From the NCBI GenBank assembly GCA_037102815.1, contig BTPP01000007.1:186001-250000 (forward strand): 64,000 nt of DNA, given 5' to 3'. The DNA is from Neurospora intermedia (Eukaryota; Ascomycota; Sordariomycetes; Sordariales; Sordariaceae). Each line of letters opens with the position of its first letter. Position 1 is the stretch's first letter. The notes below the pieces were generated by a model. The model was not told where the DNA came from and did not search any database. It saw only the letters and a list, made by a program, of their open reading frames with translations. Below, one piece after another: positions 55,301 to 64,000 of the stretch. A program made the position numbers and the translations under genes.

Positions 55301-57710
55301 GTTTAGGGCTTTATAATTGTAGTAGAAGCGAAGTCTGCCTTCTAGCTTGCGGACGAATAATACTAGGGTTCCGGCCTTTAAATTATTCGCCTAAATATAT
55401 CCTTTATCGAAGAAATCTTTAAACGTCTTCTTTAATATTAATAGCTCCTCTTTAAATATATTATATAAGGGCCTAAAAGGGAGGGGGAAGTCCTACCCGT
55501 TTAGACCCTTCTTTAGGAGGATTTTGTAATTAATATTAGGCTTATAAGGGTTAAATTTATCGGCTTCTTCTTTTATTTATAGAAGGAGGAGGTAATAGAA
55601 TCGTTTAAGGATCTTCTCTCGGAATTAGGCTTCTATATAGACTTTCTTCGGGGTAAGGGCCTTCTTTATATTTTTGAGACTAATAGCGAAGATATAATCC
55701 TCGGCTATAGTTCGCCTATATTCTTTATGTATACGATTAATAGTATTTACGAACGTAGTAACTATTATATATATAGCGGATTTTACTTCTTTAATAAATG
55801 GGGTCTCTTTTTTCTCTTTGCCTCTAACGTAGGGAATTTAATTGCCTGCTACTCCTATATAGAAGCGCTTTTTATAGGGGACTGAATAAGCTTTATAAGT
55901 AGCGAGCTATAGTTTACTTAAAATTAGGGGGTATTCGAATTCGAAGATAATATAAATTACTATTAATTTAATATAGCCGTTAACCTTTATAATAAGCTAG
56001 GCGAGGTTCTTAATAGTAATACCTTCTATAATTATAGATACTCCCTTTATTTAATATATAGGGATAGGAATTATAGGGATTCCGAGGTTATAAACGACCT
56101 TTTTACTAATTGCGGTATAGTATTAGTAACCTTTATTTATAAGGACGTAGAATAAATTATAATTATTAATAATAAATAGAATTAAAGTAAATTCAATTTC
56201 CAATTTATTTTTTAGTTTAAAATCTTCTACTTTGTTACTTAATACTTCTAGGGACTCTAGCGCCCGACTATATACTAGAATTACTCTTTTCCTTAATTCT
56301 CTACTATAGATTTGTATTATTCTTCTTCTTTTAATATAGGGGGAATTATAGCGGTTGTAATTACGTTAATACCGACTTTATTCTTAGGGTTTATAATTAG
56401 TAAGTATAGGTAGCGTATAGTGTAGTAGTCGGAAGTACTGTATTTTATATATAGATTATTCTCTCTACGCTTTTAATATTCCTCGTCGGAGACTTATTTA
56501 GTACGGCGGGTAATACTACTATTTCTACCTCTTCGGCCGCCGCCGCATCTACGAGTAGGGCCGGCCGCTATTCTACTTATAAATATATTATAATTATTAT
56601 CGGCATCTTTTATACCCGGTTCGGTAGAGGACGAATTAATATTATTCGTAGGGGGAGGTAGGTTCTATATAGCCGCGGGCTAAGCTTTAGAGGGTTTAGA
56701 AGAGAATTGGCTGGGGGTATAATTAGAATTTTAATTCTTCCCTCTACCCTAACGTTTATTATTCTATTATTTTAATAGTTTAAAAGCTTTTATACGTTTA
56801 TAGTATATAATATTAATTTAAAGTATTTTAATATATTTGTTATAGTCGTTTAGGAGCGTAATTATAAAGATTATATTTATAAATTTAGTATTAAAGGCGT
56901 TATTTAAGATACTTAACTTAGATTCATCGTTCTACGTTGCGCCTCTAGCTTTAAGGAGCTCGTTTTCCTAATTTACGAGGAAGGATAAAAAGGGTTGATT
57001 ATTATATTATCTTATAGCGTATAATTTAATTAAAGCCGTATTTTAGAGGTAGTATGCGTTAAAGAAACGATTGATCTATACTAGTAGGAGTTTTGGGTCT
57101 ATATCGCCGTTAATTATATATATAATTTAGAACCCCTCTAACTTCTTCTTTTTATTATTAGGCAAGGTACTTAGAATTTCTATTTAAATAGCGTTTTTAT
57201 CTATATAGAGACCTACTTTATTATTAGTATTATATATTTTAATTAGTAGCGTATAATAGAATGAGAAGGTTGATTATTGGCCGTCCTACGTAGGGAGAAT
57301 TAAGGGTTTCCGGCTGCGGGCGTATTTATTATTATTACTATTATTATTATCGTTAGTAGTATTAATTATAATTGTAGAAAAGTAGAAGTTCGGCTCTAGT
57401 ATTAGGGAGCGGTTCGAAGTAGAGTTCGTAGTTATAAAGCGGAGGATTCTTATAAAGTCTAAATTATTAATATTGAGGGTATTAATAATAGTTGCGATGA
57501 GGCTAGTAGTATTCTTCTTAAAATTAGGCTTAGGGGTAATACTAGTAGTATTTATAGAGCCCGAGGGGGTATTTTAGAAAGAGGAGGTAGATATTATTTC
57601 TTCGTCGGTATTTGTAAGTATATTAAATTCTACTATTCTAATAATTAATATCTAATATCGTTACGCTCGAGGCTATAGGCTCTGTCCAAACAAAAGGAGA
57701 TAGAACTTAA

Positions 57711-57948
57711 TGTAAGGGGGATAGTAGAGTATATATAGGTACTGTGCTTAAATGATCGATAAGGTTCTATGAAGAGGAAAGGGGGAAAGGTTTGTAAGTG
57801 GAGTTTATAGTAGTAGCCTTTTGAAGGGGGCTATAAGTACGTAATTAGCGTTGTAGCGGAGCAGCGCTACTGTGAGCTACGGGCTGGGCTACAGCGGTAG
57901 TCGGGCTGTAGAGCCCGATATAACCTCTAGGGCGGCAGCCCCGTGATA
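57711..57948 (-). repeat. Right LTR (5' LTR of the element)
   Basis: 238 bp, same length as the left copy; begins TGTAAGG on the plus strand and ends at the GTATT duplication. Confidence 0.9.
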
Positions 57949-57953
57949 GTATT

Positions 57954-60566
57954 ACTATAACTCTCTTAACTCGTAGAATTATAAATGGAGCTGTACCGCC
58001 TCCTATCTCGTACTCTCTACTTCTACCCTTACTTCCTATTCCTTTTAATTCGTTAGTATTATTTTAATTATCTTTTTTTTCTTAGGCGGTGGTTAGGTTA
58101 ATACTTTGGGGGGGGTATTATAAGCTAGATTATATTTAATATTAGAGGAGGAGGAGGGGGCGAGACGAGGTATAGTAGGTATAGGCTGGGTATTATTGCG
58201 AGCCTTCTAGCGATTTATAATAATTAAGAGGGGGTTTCTCTCTTTATATAGTATTAGCTAATTTGCGGATAAAGGCTATAAAAGTCTAGTTAGTATAGTA
58301 GTTATATTAAATAATAGAAGATTATTTACTTTCTCTAGTTTTAATTATTAATATTTATTAATTATACTTTGAAGTATAGTACTACCTATATTTATAATAT
58401 TGAGTAAGTTATACTAGTAGGGTAATTTATATTGACGGTTGAAATTAGTAAAATATTGCCCTTGTACTTCGGTCAAATTACGCCGTTTAATAATAGTATT
58501 ATTAGCGAATATAATTTATTGTTAGAGTAATTCGAGGTACGTAAAATTGGTAATAAATTTTACCCTCCCTAACGTAGTATAGTTATACTTCGCAACGCTC
58601 TTTAAAATTTAGTGAGTATACTTACTAATAAAATTCTCTTTTAACCGTTTGAAGGTTTTAGTAATAATTCCTAATAGTTAATTAAAATTAATACAACGAT
58701 TTTTGAATAGTACTTTCAATATATTGTAGATACCTTTTGTATAGGAGGTTATTCGTATATTAAAATTATAATATAATTTAATAGTAAAATAGGTAAATTT
58801 ATACTTCAATAGGAGGTAAACGTATAGAAGGTAGTTAATTATAATTGTAAAAAGACTAGTTAGTAATTATATAAATAATAATAAATAGATATAATAATTG
58901 TATTTTTTTATTTAGGGAACTCCTTTAATAATACCCTCTATTGTTAATAGAATCCCTCTTCTATATTAGAATAAACTATTACTTTCTAAGCGCCTAGAAT
59001 CTTATTTACATTAGCGAGCTAATTACGGTTTGAACTACTAGGAGTTTTACTACTATTATTAATAGGCTAGTTATAAGGGTTCTTAACGCCTAATTCTAAA
59101 TAGAACTCGCGGTCGTCTCTATTTAATATTATAGTAGTAATATAGTAGGCGTTAAAGTCTTCGTTGGCGGGGTTAATATTTATATAGTAATCCTTATAAA
59201 AATAATTCCCATTACTACTGTAATTATTTAACGCTATACCTTCGAAATTACCCTCTTACTTTTTTTTAATGTTGAAAGTAATATTCTTTATTACGTACTA
59301 GAAATAGATTTGGTATTAGGTAATAGGGAAGATTGCCCGGCAAGCCTTTTTATAAATTTTATTATAATTTATAATAATAATTAGAAGGGAGGGAATTTTA
59401 TACTTTAAGAGTATGGCTTTAATTTATTAAAATACTTACGTAAAGTAAGCTTCCTTCTCCCTGCTTAATAAGTAGTAAGCGATATTAAAAGTTGTATGTA
59501 TAGCCGTTATACTATATATTTAAAGGAGAGGTATATCGAATTTATTAATTTTATACGTGCAGTCCAAATTTATAACCTTTAGATTCTTCTTTAATTACTT
59601 AATATACTAGGGATAAATCTAAAATATCCTCTTTATTAAACTATCTTCTTTGTTATTGTAATGGTAGACGTTCTTATAGATGCTTTTGGTCTTAGTTAGA
59701 TTATTTAAGAATTATTGGGTAGGAGTTAAAGTACTGGCTAGCTTCTATTTGTTGATTGCTAGTATATTAAGAACGTTGTGTTTAGTAATTGTAATACCAA
59801 ACTCCTTACGGATAAATAAAATAATATCGGTTGAGGAAATTTTTAGTTGTTTTGCTATATGAAAGATACTCTCCTCTACTTCGCTAGTACATTAAAATCG
59901 ACGGTTGGCGGCGTAGTACGCTACGCTATTTAGGTTGAGGTTGTATATATAAGTAGATACTATAAGTATAAATTATTATATAGTAAATTTGGTAGATAAA
60001 ACGAACTTTACTTTCTATTTATAGTCTTTTTTTATATTACCCGCTAATGGTCGAGGGGTAATTTTAATAGTTTTATACTTTTTACTATAGTACGACGGTC
60101 CTTCAAAATATTCGAAATTATATTATGCCAGCTTACTATAATAGTAATTACTAGCGCGTATCTTAATAATACTAAAACCGATCTCGGTAGTTACGATATT
60201 AATTTTTTTAATAGTAGCGTCGATATTAGTCTAGTATTGAATAGAAAGTTCGTTGAAAGCGGGCTCCTCTTTACTAACCGACTTCGCTTTCTCTAGTATA
60301 CTTAATTTATTATTCGAATTTAATAATAAGGAGGATAAAGAATTCGAATTTAAGGTCGATAGGGAGCGACGACGGCGGAACGGAATAACGGCGGCGGGAA
60401 TTAGAATTAGAAATAGCTTTTCCTCTTTAACGAGTTTATTAATATTGAAAAACTCTTTATTATCGTTGTATAGTTCGGTCTTGATCTATTTAAGAGAGGG
60501 AGTCGGATTAGGAGTGCGTAGCGCGAGTATAGGGGAGGAGGCGGTCAAATCAACGATTTCAGGCAT
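57954..60566 (-). pseudogene. MULE transposase relic
   Basis: The minus strand reads from an ATG at 60,566 (MPEIVDLTASSPILAL) toward the LTR insertion. An N-terminal Ser/Asn-rich region is followed near 60.0-60.1 kb by a DNA-binding-like part. A MULE catalytic core lies at about 59.6-59.25 kb: the first Asp in LDCTYKINKFDIPLL (codon near 59,561), a segment SREKEAYFT, the second Asp region now reading INYN, and AIFP with a degenerate CxxH-type motif after it. The second Asp position now reads Asn, as RIP's G-to-A change would produce. There are many stop codons from C-to-T change. The C-terminal tail is Pro/Lys-rich and ends near the LTR insertion point. About 830 codons would fit, near the size of known MULE transposases. 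Confidence 0.75.
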
Positions 60567-60726
60567 TTTTGCAGCGTACGGTTAGTTATTATACTAAATA
60601 AGAACCCCCCCTTAATACTATACTTACTAATTACGATAGTAAATAATAACGGTAATAGCGATGTGCTTAATTACTTTAATTATTACTATTAATGTACAGA
60701 AATATTGTACGATGTTGTTCGCTAGC

Positions 60727-60827
60727 AAATTTGGCGGGCGCTGATATGGTGGCTTACGGTTTGCTATTGGCTAGACGGCTCCCACACAGTCGGATTGGAA
60801 TCGAACACAGTCGGATTATCCGGGTTG
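60727..60827 (-). repeat. Right terminal inverted repeat of MULE
   Basis: Reverse complement of the left end. Differences in the shared outer block are C/T transitions. An extra 6-10 bp in the inner part makes it slightly longer than the left copy. The two 12-bp subrepeats are kept. Confidence 0.85.
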
Positions 60828-60835
60828 AAGACAAG
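60828..60835 (+). repeat. Right 8-bp target-site duplication of MULE
   Basis: AAGACAAG directly after the right inverted repeat, identical to 49,671-49,678. Confidence 0.8.
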
Positions 60836-63153
60836 ACGACGTGCTGATAAGCACCTACACTCCCGGGCAAGTACGTGTGATGGTGAAGTGCCGCGAGGAA
60901 GGGACGACCGACCGACCGACGCAACCAACACTCTCCGACATCGCCAATCTTCAGTTACTTTTGACGTCACTCTGCAGTGCTTCAGTGCTTCTGATGAATT
61001 TGTGAATTCCAACATGAGATACTTGGAACAGGGAACAGCAATGTGTACTGTGTAGTGTAAGCCACAGCGTCGCAATACCAAGACCAAATCGAGCCCAGTT
61101 CCAATCGGCATTCGATTGGTCGATCGATGTGGATACAGTTCCCTTTCCCAATACTGTACCGTCTGCCACAGCAATCCAAATCACGAAGAAGGAAGGAAAA
61201 AAAAAAAAAAAAAAAAAGAAAAGAAGATCTGACCTCTCATCCAAAGACCGACTGGATCGAGACTGTCGGGGTGCACCACCTCGACGAAACCTCCAATGAT
61301 TCTGATCCTTCAGATTCTTTCGCATAGTCGCCGGGGCCATCTTCACGTAGAATCACACCCTCCCAGTCGTTACAATGCAATCCCGAACCAATGTGGTTAT
61401 GTGGCTGCTCGGTAACCAATGATCGCTGGTGGCTTTCGTCCAAAAACCCAGCATGCCTTCAGTTCTCTTGCAAGTCCGATCCGACCCCCTTCTATGCTTC
61501 ATCTTCTCTCGCAGCACACACAGTATGTAAGACAGACAATATTTCAAGCCACGCGGCCGCTCATGGTGCCCCGCGCTTGCGTTGCCTACATATCTCCGAA
61601 TCGTCACATCGGGGCTGCTGACAATGGTAACACAGCTCGGAAGCTTTGTCTTATGCCACTGCTTTAAGCTCTGAGATGAGTCTCTACACTTTGCGCACCT
61701 GGTTCCGACATGAACGGAATAGCACCGCCAACTCGTCATCAGTCTACACCGGCCTCTTGTGAAATGAGAGCCGAGCAGGGTTTATAGTACCGTCCATCTC
61801 GCAGGGGTCGTCGTCGTTAATCCAATCACGCCATGGCCCTGTGCCGGGTACCGGATACCGGACCCCAGTCCAGTCTTGTCGGCAATGAACACCTGGCCAG
61901 GAGAACCGTTGATTTACAGTGGCCAGACTGTCGGGGTAAAACGGTCTTGCTTCTCACTGGTCAGGGTCTGCCGGGTCACAAAAGATATAGCGCAACGACC
62001 CTACCGAAATATCATGCAGTTGAGGGAAAATCGTGGTGTGATGGAGGGTTTTACACATTGAGACGAAATTACTCCGGATCGGCATAACAACGTTGGTATA
62101 GCATCCGGTTCAGCCAGCCAGCATAGCTCATATGCATCTTCGATCGGCTAGGTGTTGTTGTTCTACAATAGCAGTCAGCACCGTTCTCTTAACACCCGAC
62201 CACGATAGTCGTCGGCATCCGAGACAGCTTCGCCAAACGGAAAGGCAAAGTCTTCCATATCGGGAAAGCTCACAGCTTGAACCAGAAAACATAGAAGCTA
62301 ATCAACCATTCTTCTTGACCCCGGTTACACCTTGGTCTTCGTAATTGTTCAACAAGGTAGACCCCAGATTGTGCGAAGAGGTAAGCTTTCAGCCTTACCC
62401 TGCCACGTGCCGACCTCCCGCTCTACCAAGATGCTCCAATAGCAAGGTACAATTCGTAGCGAGCAGGAAGCGAGGGCGGTCAAAAGGCAAGAGAAGCAAG
62501 AAGCAACGGCTTTTCTGGTGAGAAAAATACACGATGTTCACGACAGCGAGCTTGGGGCGGAATAAAGTGTCTGGGTGTCATCGGATTTCAAAGCAACAGT
62601 GTTCCACCCTTCCACGTGGTGAGACGCTAGCAAAAATCATACCACACACCGTGTTGGATGCGAGATGCATCGGTACTTCGGTACCCTACACTGCTACATT
62701 CTTGCCCTGAAACATTCGTTAGCGCGGACTTCATCAGTACCTTACATACCGTGCTCTGCTCAACTCAATCACCATTTCACCCTTTTTCAATCGAACAATT
62801 GCTTCGAATGTGGCCGTCTCGTTATTTTTCTGTGTTGTCTTGGGGACCAAAGTCGCAAGCACCGCGCTAAATAACAAACCGGCATTGAACTGGACACCCT
62901 GGACACCACCAAGTGGAATTTTAGGCGGTGAGTGCGGTAGATGTTATGGTGTCCGAATTCCGATGTTACATTTTGGACAGCACGGTGTGAATTGGGCATC
63001 CGGCCTAAAGTAGCTCATCGATGTTATAAATCCCGACGGCTCTGGCACCCGAAACATTTCCCTTCTTGGACGGTCCATCATCTTTTCTTTTTCAACCCAA
63101 CTAAACCTCGAATTCCAGCCAGGACGGTTACTTGAAATATCCAAGATTTCATC
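60828..63153. other. Intergenic region right of transposon island
   Basis: Normal composition returns immediately after 60,827. A 21-base A run lies at about 61,197-61,217. Open frames here are short and overlap on both strands. The last 200 bp is the leader of the methyltransferase gene. No other feature seen. Confidence 0.5.
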
Positions 63154-64000
63154 ATGGCTTCTCCGGCGAAAAGGGTGCGAACAAAGTCACCTACGCCGGC
63201 TCCAGAAACTGCAGCAGCTGCGAGGGAGTCCACGCCTGCTCCTGCTCTGATTCCGGCAGCTTCGAGAGAATCTACTCCCGCTCCTGCCACCCCAGCAGTT
63301 GCCCGGGCAAGGGAATCAACACCTGTTCCTGCGACGCCAGCGACGGCGCGAGAACGCACACCTGTTCCTGCCACTCCTGCGACGGCGCGAGAACGCACAC
63401 CTGTTCCTGCAACTCCGGCAGTTGCGAAAGAATCCACACCTGCTCCTGCCACTCCGGCGGTTGCGAGGGGACGCACGCCTGCTCCTGCAACTCCCGCTGC
63501 TGAAACGAATGCCCCTCTTCCTGGATCTCACTGGGCCGAACAGGTACGGACAGGCCACTGCACAAGCTCACAAGCCCACAATCATGATGGGAATTGATCA
63601 CTTACTCGGTACATACTACAGGGACTTCCCGAAGAGGAAGAAGATGATGCGGATTCGACCCTTGGAAGCGATGTCGAGAGCTCGACTGCTTCCATCGGTT
63701 CGAGTATCCTCAGATACCGTACTATGAACGGCAGAACGTATCATAGCGATAGCATAACGGATTCAGAGTATTGGTAAGTCTTGATGTTTGAAAAGGGAAA
63801 GCATTGTGCATGTGGAGGAAACAGTCAACGCTAACGAACTTTGTGTGCAGGGGTCCCAACGATGACAAGCAGAATGAATTGCTGGATATCTTGTGAGTAC
63901 AAGCATGCTTCCTACTTATCGAGTCCCTGTAGCTGACCAAACATTGCATTTCAGCCATCATGCGATGACCATTCTCCTGGATGGAAGGCTTTATGATGCC
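63154..64000 (+). CDS. LaeA-like SAM methyltransferase, N-terminal part (cut by window end)
   Basis: Four exons are visible: 63,154-63,543; 63,622-63,773; 63,851-63,892; and 63,955 to beyond the window. All junctions are GT..AG and keep frame. Residues 1-130 are a Pro/Ala/Thr-rich low-complexity region with tandem units around [13 protein letters not shown] and a basic start [13 protein letters not shown] that may be a nuclear signal. The next part reads [40 protein letters not shown] and [19 protein letters not shown]. This is the conserved lead-in of the large fungal LaeA/TAM-type methyltransferase family, where it comes directly before the SAM-binding GTG motif, here outside the window. 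Members range from global regulators of secondary metabolism to enzymes of unknown substrate. Confidence 0.85.
63199..63500 (+). repeat. Coding tandem repeat, about 39-bp units
   Basis: Imperfect units encode [13 protein letters not shown]-like peptides. Two neighbouring units share the identical word gcgcgagaacgcacacctgt. Unit sequence drifts toward both ends, where Glu-Ser-Thr replaces Glu-Arg-Thr. Confidence 0.7.

Larger units (their letters stand above)
50174..57948 (-). mobile_element. Ty3/gypsy chromovirus-type LTR retrotransposon (fossil)
   Basis: A 7,775-bp element read on the minus strand, inserted in the MULE. Two 238-bp LTRs bound it and a 5-bp duplication (GTATT at 50,169-50,173 and 57,949-57,953) flanks it. 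A purine-rich tract next to the left LTR on the minus strand fits a plus-strand primer site. Order on the minus strand: gag-like region (about 57.6-56.3 kb), reverse transcriptase (about 55.9-54.8 kb), RNase H (about 54.6-54.2 kb), integrase (about 54.1-52.9 kb) and a chromodomain-like end (about 52.75-52.6 kb). RNase H before integrase is Ty3/gypsy order. The element is structurally whole but heavily broken by RIP throughout. LTR differences are all transitions, so insertion looks fairly recent in ordinary mutational time. Confidence 0.88.
49679..60827. mobile_element. Hop-like Mutator (MULE) DNA transposon, interrupted by LTR element
   Basis: The element spans 11,149 bp and is about 3,369 bp without the inserted LTR element and its 5-bp duplication. 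Both ends are inverted repeats of roughly 92-101 bp sharing an outer block of about 55 bp, and 8-bp direct repeats (AAGACAAG) flank it. The minus strand carries a MULE-type transposase relic. From memory the Fusarium Hop element is about 3.3 kb with about 99-bp ends, a close match. The body is RIP-mutated while the outermost ends stay fairly GC-normal. The copy is defective: the frame has numerous stops and catalytic codons are altered. It lies between the ammonium transporter and the methyltransferase, in intergenic DNA. Confidence 0.85.

Noticed and set aside
60253-60585. 110-codon plus-strand frame in the MULE
   Set aside because: Antisense to the N-terminal part of the transposase relic, which reads better.
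1-64000. CRISPR arrays, rRNA genes, bacterial-type operons
   Set aside because: None seen; gene structure is that of a fungus with spliceosomal introns.

Overview
The window looks like a chromosome arm of a filamentous ascomycete, most likely a Neurospora-like Sordariomycete. Ordinary genes have short GT..AG introns (about 50-110 bp) and GC-rich coding sequence. Two blocks are extremely AT-rich, poor in CpA/TpG but still holding CpG, which is the footprint of repeat-induced point mutation (RIP). Intergenic DNA is full of short TACC/GGTA words. All assignments come from reading the sequence; no search was run.

Layout. 1-1.74 kb: a RIP-degraded block with a lysine/proline-repeat coding relic on the minus strand. 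3.2-6.6 kb (-): a large ankyrin-repeat protein. 8.1-9.7 kb (-): a three-exon O-methyltransferase. 12.9-14.8 kb (+): a seven-helix fungal rhodopsin-domain (PTH11-like) membrane protein. 18.0-19.9 kb (+): an MFS sugar transporter, followed by a secreted PL20 glucuronan-lyase-like enzyme (20.6-21.4 kb). 21.9-23.8 kb (+): a 4-coumarate-CoA-ligase-like acyl-CoA synthetase ending in the peroxisomal signal SKL. 24.7-26.5 kb (+): a Rieske/FAD AIF-like oxidoreductase. 27.0-29.4 and 30.9-32.5 kb (+): two cytochrome P450s. 37.4-40.0 kb (+): a DUF1479 (YbiU-like) oxygenase-family protein. 41.8-44.0 kb: two gene fragments, a Ulp1-protease-like relic (-) and half an MSP/VAP domain (+). 45.7-46.1 kb (-): a small membrane-anchored protein. 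47.2-48.9 kb (-): an ammonium transporter. 63.15 kb to the window end (+): the first exons of a LaeA-like methyltransferase.

Between the ammonium transporter and the methyltransferase lies a nested mobile-element island, 49,679-60,827. The outer element is a Hop-like Mutator (MULE) DNA transposon with roughly 92-101 bp inverted ends and an 8-bp target duplication. A 7,775-bp Ty3/gypsy chromovirus-type LTR element with 238-bp LTRs and a 5-bp target duplication is inserted in it. Both are heavily RIP-mutated, and the border with normal DNA is sharp. The LTR element appears to hold a coding-like stretch on the strand opposite to gag-pol, beside its 3' LTR.

How the genes may work together: the sugar transporter and PL20 lyase suggest uptake and cleavage of a uronic-acid polymer. 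The O-methyltransferase, acyl-CoA ligase and two P450s have a specialised-metabolism flavour, but no polyketide or peptide synthase is in view, so a biosynthetic cluster cannot be claimed.
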